Position numbers and translations under genes: made by a program. A stretch of 64,000 nucleotides of DNA from Kitasatospora acidiphila (GTDB taxonomy: Bacteria > Actinomycetota > Actinomycetes > Streptomycetales > Streptomycetaceae), in assembly GCF_006636205.1 (NCBI RefSeq), contig NZ_VIGB01000003.1:1-64000 (forward strand), in the 5' to 3' direction. The notes under the pieces were generated by a model. That model saw only the letters and a list, made by a program, of their open reading frames with translations. It was not told the DNA's origin and did not search any database. The first letter of the stretch is position 1. Each line of letters begins with the position of its first letter. Below are positions 28,158 to 37,586 of the stretch, piece after piece.

Positions 28158-28412
28158 ATGCGGCGTCGAGCGCCGGATGAACGTCGGTTCGACACCGGCA
28201 CCGCCCCCGGCCAGTCCGACGCCGACTTCGGCCAGCTCAACCACGCCCTGGACAGTGTCCTGACGATCAATCAGACCGCTCTCGACCGGGCGGTCGCGGA
28301 CTCCGATCTCGGTCTCGGTCTCGGGGTCACCCTCGCCGGCGGCCCCACCCTGGCGGCCGCCATCACCCTTACCGTACTCGGTGTCCGCCCACGGCTGCGG
28401 GAGTTCCGCTGA
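28158..28412 (+). pseudogene. C-terminal tail of a membrane protein
   Basis: The last ~50 residues (LNHALDSVLTINQTALDRAV, then a hydrophobic GVTLAGGPTLAAAITLTVLG and the end RPRLREFR) resemble the tail of Streptomyces membrane proteins that end with one helix and a basic R-L-x-E-[FY]-R motif. No intact N-terminus is found upstream, where the frames are low-complexity. It is probably a relic. Bases 27893-28157 show no clear gene and should contain the kdp promoter, which I could not identify. Confidence 0.4.
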
Positions 28413-28586
28413 CGGCCCGCCCGCTCCCGGGTGCTCGCATCTCGTGGAGCTGCGCAGCGTCGGGCGACCCTTCGGCGGCTACCAGGCGAGCCCATACAGC
28501 GCGTCCCCGGTGAACACGGCGGTCCACTCGGCCTGCTGCATCCGCAGCGGCAGCAGCTCGTCGTCCGCTCACTGGCACAGCCGGCC

Positions 28587-29050
28587 TTAGGCGGCGAGGC
28601 GGGCCAGGTCTTCGTCGGGCACCCAGGTCGCGGCCGGCTGAGGGAAGGCTCGCCACCCGGGACCACGCGGATCAGTCACGATCGGCTCGTAGTTCAGCCA
28701 GCTCCAGGCGTCGATGACGAGAGAGCGCAAGCCCACGGTGCCCCTCCAGGCAACTCGGCCCCACGCGAATGTCAGAGTACCGGCGACTGAACCTCGGCTC
28801 ACTTCTGCGGAAGAGCTTGAGCTACTTCCCCACGTCACTAAGCACGGGTGCCGAGGATGGTTTCCCACGGGTGCGGTGCCGGCGCGGTCCAACTCACCGG
28901 TGGTGGCGTCGAACCAGCCGTCGGCCAGCTCGGCCAGGTGGCGCTCGAACACGGTCGGGGTCACGCCGAGGGCGGTCGCGGTGTTGCCGATCTTGTAGGC
29001 GGCGCGGGCGCGGTCTCCAGTGCGGCGAAATGCCCGCACTTGCTTATATG
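28587..29050 (-). pseudogene. Unrecognised gene relic
   Basis: Two minus-strand stretches in the same frame look coding: KIGNTATALGVTPTVFERHL with AELADGWFDATTGELDRAG, and further down VIDAWSWLNYEPIVTDPRGP with AATWVPDEDLARLAA ending at 28587. The stretch between them is Ser/Gly/Arg-rich and unlikely to be original. No start codon with a binding site is apparent. I cannot name a family; it is most likely a decayed gene. Confidence 0.35.
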
Positions 29051-29118
29051 CGGCGTCTGCAATTATTGTCGAAGCCTGTAATACGCACCAGCAATCGCAT
29101 CGCATGGAGGATTGCCTC

Positions 29119-30315
29119 ATGCCTCTCGCGCTCCTCGCCCTGGCCATCGGGGCCTTCGGGATCGGCACCACCGAGTTCGTGATCATGGGCCTGCTGCCCC
29201 AGATCGCCGGCGACTACGGCGTCTCCATCCCCAGCGCCGGCCTGCTCGTCACCGGCTACGCACTCGGGGTCGTCGTCGGCGCGCCACTGATGACCGCGCT
29301 CGGCACCAAGACCAGCCGCAGGACGATGCTGATGCTGCTGATGGGCCTGTTCACCGTCGGCAACCTGCTCTCCGCAGTCGCGCCGAGCTTCACCGTGATG
29401 CTCGCCGGCCGGATCGTGGCCTCCCTCGCCCACGGCGCCTTCTTCGGCATCGGCGCAGTCGTCGCCGCCGACCTGGTCACCCCCGACAAGAAGGCCGGTG
29501 CCATCGCCACCATGTTCACCGGCCTCACCGTCGCCAACATCGTCGGCGTACCGCTGGGCACCTTCATCGGCCAGGCCGTCGGCTGGCGCGCCACCTTCGC
29601 CGCCGTCGCCGCACTCGGCATCGTCGGCCTGCTCGGCATCGCCAAGCTCGTGCCGGCCCTGCCACGCTCCCAAGGCGCCCACCTGCGGCGGGAACTGGCC
29701 GCCTTCCGCAACACCCAGGTCGTGCTCGCCATGGCGATGACCGTGCTCGGCTTCGGCGGCGTCTTCGCCGCGATCACCTACATCGCCCCGATGATGACCC
29801 ACGTCGCCGGCTACTCCGACGGCGCCGTCACCTGGCTCCTGGTGCTGTTCGGCATCGGCATGTTCCTCGGCAACCTCCTGGGCGGCAGGTTCGCGGACCG
29901 CAAGCTGATGCCCATGCTGTACAGCGCACTCGGCGGGCTCGCCGTCGTACTGGCGCTGTTCACCTTCACCGCCCACAGCAAGGTCCTCGCCGCCGCGACC
30001 ATCCTGCTCGTCGGGGCGCTCGGCTTCGCCACCGTCCCCCCGCTGCAGAAGCGCGTCCTCGACCAGGCACACGGCGCCCCCACCCTGGCCTCCGCCGTCA
30101 ACATCGGCGCGTTCAACCTCGGCAACGCACTCTCCGCCTGGCTCGGCGGCATGGTCATCTCCGCCGGGCTCGGGTACACCGCCCCCAACTGGGTCGGCGC
30201 CGCCCTCGCCGCCGCCGCCCTCGCTCTCGCCCTCTGGTCCGCCGCCCTGGAGCGCAGCGCACGCCGCCCCGAGCCGGCCGACGCCGAGGCCACCCGAGTC
30301 GCCGTCTGCCACTGA
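29119..30315 (+). CDS. MFS transporter, DHA1 drug-efflux type
   Basis: A 398-residue transporter with about twelve membrane helices. It begins MPLALLALAIGAFGIGTTEF VIMGLLPQIA, the signature of the AraJ/Cmx-like DHA1 subgroup, has motif A-like GTKTSRRTM after helix 2, and ends RVAVCH. Relatives export chloramphenicol, arabinose-like sugars or other small molecules by proton antiport. ATG 29119 is set by GGAGG seven bases upstream; a longer frame has no binding site. The upstream region is unusually AT-rich for this window. Substrate is not deducible. Confidence 0.9.
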   Translation: MPLALLALAIGAFGIGTTEFVIMGLLPQIAGDYGVSIPSAGLLVTGYALGVVVGAPLMTALGTKTSRRTMLMLLMGLFTVGNLLSAVAPSFTVMLAGRIVASLAHGAFFGIGAVVAADLVTPDKKAGAIATMFTGLTVANIVGVPLGTFIGQAVGWRATFAAVAALGIVGLLGIAKLVPALPRSQGAHLRRELAAFRNTQVVLAMAMTVLGFGGVFAAITYIAPMMTHVAGYSDGAVTWLLVLFGIGMFLGNLLGGRFADRKLMPMLYSALGGLAVVLALFTFTAHSKVLAAATILLVGALGFATVPPLQKRVLDQAHGAPTLASAVNIGAFNLGNALSAWLGGMVISAGLGYTAPNWVGAALAAAALALALWSAALERSARRPEPADAEATRVAVCH

Positions 30316-30414
30316 CCCACCCCAGTTCCCGCCTGCCACTGACCACTCGGGGACCCACTGCCCACGACTCGGTCGTCACGCCTGTCCGCGGAGTGGGCCA
30401 ATCCAATCGACCTG

Positions 30415-30440
30415 AAGTGGGGCTCGGTCCAGGCCCACTT
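30415..30440. repeat. Inverted repeat upstream of DsbA-like gene
   Basis: AAGTGGG and CCCACTT are perfect 7-base arms with a 12-base spacer, 38 bases before the ATG at 30478. It could be an operator for the DsbA-like gene or a weak hairpin ending the upstream MFS transcript. Confidence 0.3.
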
Positions 30441-30477
30441 GGCCCCATACGGTCTATCTCCGGAAGACGGAAGACCG

Positions 30478-31106
30478 ATGATCAGGAGTACGGACGTGAC
30501 AACTGTCGACATGTGGTTCGACCCGGTGTGTCCGTGGGCGTGGATCGCCTCGCGCTGGCTGCTGGAGGTGGAGCAGGTCCGTCAAGTGCGCACCCGGTTC
30601 CAGGTGTTCAGCCTCGCCGTGCACAACGAGGGCCGAGAGGTGGACGCTTGGTACCGCGAGTGGCTCGACGAGCGGTGGGGGCCGGCCAGGGTGATGCTCG
30701 CCGCCGAACGCGCCCACGGCAACGAGGCGCTGCGCGACCTCTACACGGCGTTCGGCAACCGCATCCACCTGGACAAGGCCCCGATCGACCGCGCGTTGAG
30801 CCTGGCGGCGCTCGCCGAGTGCGGTCTGCCCGTCGAGCTGGCCGACGCCGCCGACAGCACCGATCTCGACCAGGCCCTGCTGGCCGGCAACCGCGCGGCC
30901 CTCGACCCGATCGGTGAGGACCTGGGTGTGCCCGCCATCCACATCCCGCGCCCGGACGGAGGCGTCAACGCGTTCTTCGGCCCCGTGGTCAGCCCCGTCC
31001 CCGAGGCGAGGCGGCCGGCAGGCTGTGGGACGGCGTCCTCCTCCTCGCCGAAACCGACGGGTTCTTCGAGATCAAGCGCGGCCGCAGCCGCCCGATCGTC
31101 GACTGA
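30478..31106 (+). pseudogene. DsbA-family protein (mycothiol nitroreductase-like), frameshifted near C-terminus
   Basis: The N-terminal part reads VDMWFDPVCPWAWIASRWLL, a thioredoxin-fold CPWA active site as in the mycothiol-dependent nitroreductase Rv2466c, and continues normally to VNAFFGPVVSPVP. There a C run (4 instead of an expected 5, near 31004-31007) breaks the frame. The other frame supplies the expected end, AAGRLWDGVLLLAETDGFFE then IKRGRSRPIVD, with a stop at 31104-31106. Restored length is about 209 residues. Relatives reduce electrophiles or nitro compounds with mycothiol. The break may be an error. Confidence 0.75.
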
Positions 31107-31305
31107 GCCGGACACGGACCGGGTGATGCGGCGCCGTCGGCCGGGCCGTCGGGGGTCGGGCACCGGCCGGGCGCCGAGCCAGAACCCACGGCTTGGCGCT
31201 CGGTCAAGCGCCCGATCGGGTGAGACTCGTCCGACTCCAACCCGGGTAAAGGCCGGGGAGGGCACTGCCGAGGCGGACGAGGGTCATCGATCCGAAGGAG
31301 CCGAG

Positions 31306-32571
31306 ATGGCCGAACGCATGAACGCACAGGTCATCGTGGTCGGTGCCGGCCCCGCCGGCTCGGCCGCCGCCGCACATCTCGCACGGGCCGGCATCGACGT
31401 CCTCCTGCTGGAGAAGAGCACCTTCCCCCGGGACAAGGTCTGCGGCGACGGCCTGACCCCGCGCGGCGTGCACCAGCTGTTACGGCTGGGCATCGACCTG
31501 AACGACCCCGGCTGGCGGCGCAGCCGCGGCGTGCGGGTGCACTGCGCGGGCCGGCAGGCCGACGTGGACTGGCCCGCGCACGGCGGCTTCCCCGACTTCG
31601 GCCTGACCCGCACCCGCCACGACTTCGACCACTTGCTGGCCCGACACGCCCAGGCGGCCGGCGCCCGGCTGCACACCGGCACCAAAGTCACCGCCCCACT
31701 GACCGATGCGGCCGGCCGACTCACCGGCGTCACCGCGGTCACCGCCGACGGCGCCGCCACCGAGTTCCGAGCACCGCTGGTCATCGCCGCCGACGGTGCC
31801 AGCGCCCGGACCGCCCTGGCCACCGGCTGGCAGCGCGCCCCGGGCCGCCCGCTCGGGACCGCGATCCGCCGCTACTACCGCTCCGGCGCCTTCACCGACG
31901 ACTACCTGCACTTCTGGGCCGACGTGCGCTGCGCCGGGACCGGAGCCGACCTGCCCGGCTACGGCTGGATCTTCCCGCTCGCCGACAACCGGGTGAACGT
32001 CGGCCTCGGCGGGCTGCCGCACCGCCGGCACGGCGCCACCGACCTGCAGGGCACCCTGCGCCAGTGGGTCGATCAGCTGCCGGCCGGCTGGGACCTCGAC
32101 GAGCAGCACGCCGACGGCCCGTCACGCAGTGCCGCGTTGCCGATGGGCCTCACCCGCCGCCCCGAATACCGCGACGGCCTGCTCGTGATCGGTGACAGCG
32201 CCGGCATGATCAGCCCGTGGAACGGCGAGGGCATCGCCCAGGCCCTGGAAGCCGCCGAGATCGCGGCCGACACCATCGCGCTCGCCCTCACCCGGCCGCC
32301 CGGACCACGCCGTGAGCAGGCGCTCCACCGGTACTCGGCCGAGCTCGACCACCGTTGGGGCCGCTACTACCGGCTGGGCAACACCGTTGCCGCGCAGCTC
32401 TTCAGCCGGGTCGGCTACCGGCCGCTGGTCAGCCGGCGCATCATGACCAGCCCGACCGCGATCAGCGTGGTCCTGCGGCTGCTCAGCCAGGCCACCGCCG
32501 ATCCCGCGCAGGACGGCATCGACTCGGTCCTCAACACCGTGCTGCGCCTGGTCCCGCCGCTGCGCCGCTGA
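31306..32571 (+). CDS. Geranylgeranyl reductase family flavoprotein
   Basis: The 421-residue protein has an N-terminal FAD site (VIVVGAGPAGSAAAAHLARA), then LLLEKSTFPRDKVCGDGLTP RG, the Cys-Gly-Asp-Gly signature of geranylgeranyl reductases, and the second FAD motif LLVIGDSAGMISPWNGEGIA QALEAAE. Family members reduce isoprenoid double bonds in lipids or quinones such as menaquinone, and occur in membrane-associated pathways. ATG 31306 follows GAAGGAG at good spacing. No other prenyl-pathway gene lies nearby. The exact substrate is unknown. Confidence 0.92.
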   Translation: MAERMNAQVIVVGAGPAGSAAAAHLARAGIDVLLLEKSTFPRDKVCGDGLTPRGVHQLLRLGIDLNDPGWRRSRGVRVHCAGRQADVDWPAHGGFPDFGLTRTRHDFDHLLARHAQAAGARLHTGTKVTAPLTDAAGRLTGVTAVTADGAATEFRAPLVIAADGASARTALATGWQRAPGRPLGTAIRRYYRSGAFTDDYLHFWADVRCAGTGADLPGYGWIFPLADNRVNVGLGGLPHRRHGATDLQGTLRQWVDQLPAGWDLDEQHADGPSRSAALPMGLTRRPEYRDGLLVIGDSAGMISPWNGEGIAQALEAAEIAADTIALALTRPPGPRREQALHRYSAELDHRWGRYYRLGNTVAAQLFSRVGYRPLVSRRIMTSPTAISVVLRLLSQATADPAQDGIDSVLNTVLRLVPPLRR

Positions 32572-32882
32572 CCGCCGCCGGCGCGCGCGGTACTGACGGC
32601 ACGCCAGTGCCCGACGGCACCTGGCTGCATCCGGCTGTGCCAAAGCCCCTGCCCACCTCGTGTCGGCGGAGCCAACTCCGACAAACCCACCCGCAACGGA
32701 ACTTGAACACACCCCCAACCGGCGCCAAACCCTTCGATCAGCAGGCAATTCCCCGGGGTGGGGCGAAAAATGCAAGGAGCTCGGCCCAGTTGGGTGTAGA
32801 ATCTTTAGTGACAGGGCGACCTGCAGGAGAGGCACCACGACGATGCCGACAGGCCGCCCATACCCAAAAGGGGGAGACTGCC
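32572..32882. other. Intergenic region with promoter-like sequence
   Basis: No gene is seen. The stretch near 32765-32805 is AT-richer and holds TAGAAT at 32797-32802, a good -10 element about 80 bases before the next small gene, without a clear -35. Confidence 0.4.
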
Positions 32883-33035
32883 ATGACCTACCAACTCGAC
32901 GCCGCACGGGCCACGATCGACGAGCGCCTGCGCGAGGCGGCCGAATACCGCGTCATCCGCGCCCTGCGACTCAAGAGCCGCGCCGAGCGCACCACCCAGC
33001 GTGCGCGCCGCGCCCTGACCAATCTGAGCGCATGA
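32883..33035 (+). CDS. Small basic protein, 50 residues
   Basis: ATG 32883 with AAAGGGGGAG upstream encodes MTYQLDAARATIDERLREAA EYRVIRALRLKSRAERTTQR and a short end, NLSA. It is Arg-rich and helical, with no Cys or membrane segment. It has its own promoter-like sequence upstream and a textbook terminator directly downstream, so it is an independent transcription unit. I recall similar small actinobacterial ORFs but no function. It could bind nucleic acid or a partner protein. Confidence 0.7.
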   Translation: MTYQLDAARATIDERLREAAEYRVIRALRLKSRAERTTQRARRALTNLSA

Positions 33036-33047
33036 CCACCCCAAGCA

Positions 33048-33094
33048 CAGCGGGCCGCCACCGAAGCCACCGGTGACGGCCCGTTCCGTTTTTC
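33048..33094 (+). terminator. Rho-independent terminator after small gene
   Basis: CGGGCCG (33049-33055) pairs with CGGCCCG (33075-33081), and an inner CACCG with CGGTG. The stem is followed by TTCCGTTTTTCC. A T-rich tail of this kind is rare in this GC-rich window and makes the call strong. It begins 13 bases after the stop of the 50-residue gene. Confidence 0.85.
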
Positions 33095-33260
33095 CGACAG
33101 GCCGCAGTACACGCACACATGCCGCCCGCAGCCACCTGACGCTCAGCATCGCAGCAGCGCCACCGGGGCATCCCCACCCACCCCGCGCCCATCGCCTAAG
33201 ATCATCGCCAGCGACCGCAACACCCGTTGGCAGGCGAAGCGACCCGAGAGGTGGGACAGT

Positions 33261-34064
33261 ATGGCCGACGAGCGCGCCTACCTGCTGGACAACCGGCAGC
33301 CCGAAGCAGGTCAACGATTCGACGCCATCGCCGAGTTGTTCGACGCATGGACCCTGCAGCACCTGGACCGCCTGGGGGTGACCACCGGGCACCACTGCTG
33401 GGAGGTCGGCGCGGGCGGGCCGGGGATCGCGCGGGCGCTGGCGCAGCGGGTCGGCCCGACCGGCCGGGTCCTGGCCAGCGATCTCGACATCAACTGGCTG
33501 ACCGCACTGCCCACCGGCACGGTCGAGGTCCGCCGGCACGACATCACCCAGGACCCGCTGCCCGACGAGCAGTTCGACCTCGTCCACGCCCGTCTCGTGC
33601 TGGTCCACCTGCCCGACCGGGCCGAAGTCCTGCGCAAGCTGGCGTCCAGCGTGCGGCCCGGCGGCTGGCTCGTCATCGAAGACGCCGACCCCGCCCTGCA
33701 ACCCCTGGCCTGCCCCGACGAATTCGGGCCGAACGAGGAGCTGGCCAACCGGGTCCGCCGTTCGTTCCGCGCCCGCCTCGCCGAACGCGGCGTGGACCTC
33801 GCGTTCGGCCGCACCCTGCCCCGGCTGCTCCGCGCCGCCGGCCTCACCGACGTTGCCGCCGAGGCCTACTCCCCCATCACTTCGCGCGCCTGCCGCGAGC
33901 TCGAAGCCGCGACGGTCCGCCAACTGCGCGGCCAACTGGTCGGCCCCGACCTCTCGGACGCCGACCTGGACCAGCACCTGGCGAACCTCCGCGACACCGA
34001 ACTCGACGTCACCACCGCCCCGTTGATCAGCTGCTGGGGCCAACGACCGGCAGAATCCCGGTAG
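33261..34064 (+). CDS. Class I SAM-dependent methyltransferase
   Basis: A 267-residue methyltransferase. Motif I is HCWEVGAGGPGIARAL near residue 46, followed by GRVLASDLDINWL (motif II acidic residue) and FDLVHARLVLVHLPDRAEVL with SVRPGGWLVIEDADPALQ (motifs IV and V). The N-terminal YLLDNRQPEAGQRFDAIAEL is typical of a Streptomyces subgroup acting on small molecules. ATG 33261 follows GAGGTGGGACAGT. It is probably monocistronic; the MFS gene downstream starts 170 bases later. Substrate unknown. Confidence 0.9.
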   Translation: MADERAYLLDNRQPEAGQRFDAIAELFDAWTLQHLDRLGVTTGHHCWEVGAGGPGIARALAQRVGPTGRVLASDLDINWLTALPTGTVEVRRHDITQDPLPDEQFDLVHARLVLVHLPDRAEVLRKLASSVRPGGWLVIEDADPALQPLACPDEFGPNEELANRVRRSFRARLAERGVDLAFGRTLPRLLRAAGLTDVAAEAYSPITSRACRELEAATVRQLRGQLVGPDLSDADLDQHLANLRDTELDVTTAPLISCWGQRPAESR

Positions 34065-34235
34065 TCGGGCCGACGACCTGACCAGTCCGAGCCAGTCCGA
34101 GCCGCAGCCGGCCCGCGCCAACGGGTGCGGGTGCGGGTGCGGGCTTCCGGCGGAAGCCTCCTGAATTTCCCGGCGAACCGGAGCCGTTGACGGGAACCGG
34201 TGGACAGACCGCATCGTGCTTGCCAGCATCGGTTC

Positions 34236-35512
34236 GTGTCCGACACTACCGGGGGATCCCCTGCCATCTGGCGTCACCGCGAGTTCATGCTGCTGTGGGG
34301 CGGCCAGTCGGTCAGCGAGCTTGGCTCACAAGTCACGGTTCTCGCGCTGCCGTTGGTCGCCGTCGTGGTCCTCAATGCGAGCACGTTCCAGGTCGGCCTG
34401 CTCTCCATGGTGGAGACCAGCGCCTACCTCCTGGTCGCGCTGCCCGCCGGGGCGATCGTGGACCGCAGCCGCAAGCGCACCATGATGATCATGTGCAATG
34501 CCGTCCAGTTCGTCCTGATCGGTTCGATTCCGGTGGCCAAGCTGGCAGGTGCTCTGACGCTGGGTCAGCTCTTCGTGGTGGCACTGCTGTCGGGCCTGTG
34601 TGAGGTCTTCTTCACGGTGTCCTACCAGAGTTACCTGCCCACCCTGCTGCAGCGCGACCAACTGCTGGACGGCAACGGCAAACTCGCTGCCACACGCTCC
34701 TTCGCCCAGGTCGCCGGCCCCAGCCTGGGTGCCGGCCTGGTCGTTCTGGTCGGCGCGGCGGGGTCGATGACCGCCGATGCGATCTCCTTCGCCATCTGCT
34801 CGGTCGCACTGCTGGCGATCCGGGCGCCGGAGCCCGCCCCGGTCGGCAGCGGCGAGCAGCGGCCGAAGCTGCGGACCCAGATCCGCGAGGGGCTCTCCTA
34901 TCTGCTGCGGGATCCGATCCTGCGCAACTCGGTGGCGTTCAACGGCACCGCCAACTTCTTCGTCATCGTGGTCGAGACCCTCGGCCCGGTCTTCCTGATC
35001 CGCACCCTGCAGCTGCGGCCCGGCTATGTCGGCCTGCTGCTGGCGCTCGGCGCGGTCGGCGGGATCATCGGCGGTCTGGCCAGCAACTTCCTGGCGCGCA
35101 AGGTCGGTTCGGCGCGGATCAGCTGGATCGCCATGACCGTGCTGACGCTGCCGGGTGTGCTCATCCCGCTGGCCCGGCCCGGCTGGTCGGTCGTGCTCTT
35201 CGGCTTCGGCTGGATCTCCTGGACCTTCGCTTCCACGCTCAGCGGCATCTCACTGATGAGCTACCGCCAGGCCGTCTGCCCACCCGAGATGCTCGGCCGG
35301 ATCAGTGCGGCCTCGCGCTGGATCACCTGGGGCACGCTGCCGTTGGGCGCGGGGCCGCCGGCCTGCTGGGCTCGACGCTGGGGATCCGGACCAGCCTGTG
35401 GGTGGCGGTCATCGGCGGCTGCACGGCCGGCCTGTGGCTGTACTTCTCGCCGCTGCGCGGGATGCGCGACATCCCGATCAAGGAGCCGGAGCTGGTCGGC
35501 GCGGAGGCGTAG
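34236..35512 (+). pseudogene. MFS transporter (EntS/MFS_3 type), frameshifted near C-terminus
   Basis: GTG 34236 opens about 375 residues of a twelve-helix MFS_3-type exporter (WRHREFMLLWGGQSVSELGS, VVLNASTFQVGLLSMVETSA, VDRSRKRTMMIMCNAVQFVL). Around 35345-35355 one base appears missing. The other frame continues AAGLLGSTLGIRTSLWVAVI, GGCTAGLWLYFSPLRGMRDI and PIKEPELVGAEA to a stop at 35510-35512. Relatives export macrolides or siderophores. Only the last helix is affected, and the break may be artefactual. It is convergent with the histidine-kinase gene, 21 bases apart. Confidence 0.75.
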
Positions 35513-35533
35513 CGGGCAGGAGAGTGCCGGGGC

Positions 35534-36763
35534 CTACGACGCGGTGCGGGCCGGGGCGAGCGGCAGGGTGGCGGTGACCCGGAAGCCGGAGCGGTAGGGC
35601 GAGGCGGTCAACTCCCCGCCGAACAGCGCGATGCGCTCGGCGAGGCCGAGTAGGCCGTGGCCGGTCGACAGCTCCCGCCGGACCTGGGAGCTGCGCCCTG
35701 CTCCGTCGTCGACCACCTCCAGGCTCAGCACCTCGGACCAAGTGATCCGCACCGCCGCATGGCTGCCGGAGCCCGCGTGCTTGATGATGTTGGTGACGGC
35801 CTCCTGCACCAACCGGTAGGCGGTCAGGTCGACGCTGTCGTCCAAGTGCGCAGGGGTGCCCTGCACATCGAGATCGATCAGGATTCCGGCCCGCCTGGCG
35901 TCCTCCAGCAGCGGTTCCAGGTCTCCCAGGCCGCGCCGTCCCGCGGCCTCCTCGACGGGCGCGTCGGCGGTGCGCAACAGCCGGAGCATCCGGCGCAGTT
36001 CCGCCATGGCGCTGCGGCCGAGGTCCTCGATGCCGGCCAATGTGTCGGTCAGCCGCGCCGGTTCGGCGGGCGCCGTGCTGCGGGCCGTCTCGGCCTGCAT
36101 GACGATGACGGCCACCGCGTTGGCCACGATGTCGTGCAGCTCGCGGGCGATCTGGACCCGTTCGGTGGCCACGGCCTGGCGGGCCCGGGCGAGTTCACGC
36201 TGGTCGTGCTCAGCCGCGGCCGCGGCGGCGCGGGTCCAGCGGCCCACTCCCCAGGCGGCGACGGTGATCGGCAGGTAGAAGGCGATGTTGGCGATCAGGG
36301 CGGGCGTCTGGTAGCCGGGGGCCGCCTGCTTGGAGTAGGTGTCCCAGCTGTCCAGCCCGGCGGGGACGAATGCCAGCACCAGGGCGGCGAGAGCAGCGGG
36401 CCGGTGGCTCTGCCGGGCCACCGTGTAGAGGGCGAGCAGCAGGCCGAAATACGGTGTGAAGGCGAAGTCGGTGCGCACCGTCAGCAGGTCCGCGCCGATG
36501 GCGGCGGCGAGGACGACGGCGAACACCGGGATCGGCCAGCGGCGCCGGAAGGCCAGGGCGATGACCTCGGGAACCGCGAAGGCCACCAACTCCAGTTGTT
36601 GCTGCCAGCTGGTGCCCGGCACCAGCGGGACACCGAAGAAGAACACCTCCGCGAGGGTGATCGCCAGCGCGAGTGCGGCGTCCTGCAGCAGGGTGGATTG
36701 CAGCCAGCGGCAGCCAGGCCGTCGGTGGGCTCGCTCGGGGCCGACCATGTGCACCTCGTCCAC
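35534..36763 (-). CDS. Orphan sensor histidine kinase (HisKA_3)
   Basis: The 409-residue kinase has about five to six N-terminal membrane helices (ALALAITLAEVFFFGVPLVP, IPVFAVVLAAAIGADLL, IANIAFYLPITVAAWGVG), then a dimerisation helix with the phospho-acceptor His in ARELHDIVANAVAVIVMQAE, and an HATPase domain (YRLVQEAVTNIIKHA with the N box, VVDDGAG as the G1 box, GHGLLGLAERIALFGG). This is the NarL-type two-component architecture. No response-regulator gene is adjacent, which is unusual. Upstream on the same strand, 47 bases away, is a protein with a Cys-rich tail. Confidence 0.92.
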   Translation of the reverse strand: MDEVHMVGPERAHRRPGCRWLQSTLLQDAALALAITLAEVFFFGVPLVPGTSWQQQLELVAFAVPEVIALAFRRRWPIPVFAVVLAAAIGADLLTVRTDFAFTPYFGLLLALYTVARQSHRPAALAALVLAFVPAGLDSWDTYSKQAAPGYQTPALIANIAFYLPITVAAWGVGRWTRAAAAAAEHDQRELARARQAVATERVQIARELHDIVANAVAVIVMQAETARSTAPAEPARLTDTLAGIEDLGRSAMAELRRMLRLLRTADAPVEEAAGRRGLGDLEPLLEDARRAGILIDLDVQGTPAHLDDSVDLTAYRLVQEAVTNIIKHAGSGSHAAVRITWSEVLSLEVVDDGAGRSSQVRRELSTGHGLLGLAERIALFGGELTASPYRSGFRVTATLPLAPARTAS

Positions 36764-36810
36764 CTTCTCGCCCTCCGATCACGGCCGTTTGCCGGGCTGG
36801 CCGGCGCCGG

Positions 36811-37341
36811 TCACCTGCACGGACCGCAGTTGTGGGTGGGGCAGCAGATCAGCGCGCAGAACCTCCCGACGTCGCCGGTGGCGTGGTGGAGCCACCATGC
36901 CGACTCGGCCGCCGGCTCCGACGCCGGGCGGGTGATCGGGTAGCCGAGCTCGGCGTATGCGGCCCACAGGTCGGCCGGGTGGCTCCGTACGCTCTCGGTC
37001 AGCGCCCCCAGGGTGATGGCGGGGGCGGCCTGGGTCTGACGTGACGGCGAACCGAGGGCCAGGATGGCCGCTGCGGTGCGGCCGGTGTCCAGGTCGAGCG
37101 CGGCCAGGCTGACACCGGCCACCCGGAGCGCCTCGACCGCGTCTCCGGGATCGGCGTCCGGTGCGATCTGGACCTGGTAGCGGCTCCATGGATCGCTGAC
37201 CGCCTGCGGCGGGTCGGGCACCAGGACGGTGCTCGCTCCGTTGAGGAAGCCCGGTGCAAGGGCCGGCCCCGCACTCCCGTCCGGCTGGATCAGGTGCACG
37301 GTGGCGCCCACGGTGGCTTGCGAGGTCGAGCGGTCGTTCAT
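36811..37341 (-). CDS. Uncharacterised protein with Cys-rich C-terminal tail
   Basis: A 176-residue product (MNDRSTSQATVGATVHLIQP...) with no signal peptide or membrane segment. Most of it resembles an acidic soluble domain (VQIAPDADPGDAVEALRVAG, ELGYPITRP, AESAWWLHHATGDV). The last 14 residues, CALICCPTHNCGPCR with its flank, contain five Cys. CPTxxC spacing resembles the C-terminal end of some two-component lantibiotic beta peptides, and also a metal site; neither is proven. It precedes the orphan kinase by 47 bases in the same direction, so the two probably form one operon. Family unknown. Confidence 0.65.
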   Translation of the reverse strand: MNDRSTSQATVGATVHLIQPDGSAGPALAPGFLNGASTVLVPDPPQAVSDPWSRYQVQIAPDADPGDAVEALRVAGVSLAALDLDTGRTAAAILALGSPSRQTQAAPAITLGALTESVRSHPADLWAAYAELGYPITRPASEPAAESAWWLHHATGDVGRFCALICCPTHNCGPCR

Positions 37342-37586
37342 GGCGGGGTTCCCAACTGGTGAGCGCGCCCGCGGCGGGCAGCGACCGGATTTCCGGACTC
37401 CAGTCGTAGCGCGCCCGTTCGCCGGTCGCCTTTGGGAGTGACCGTGCGAGTGAGCGGCCGGAACCCGGACCGGAAGCGTGCCGTTCGCGCACGTGGTACT
37501 TCTTCACCATGACCCGCCCGAGGTCCCGGGCGCATGGGCCACCGGCCCCGGGACCGCGGTGCGGCTCAGGACTGCGCGCGGCTGCG

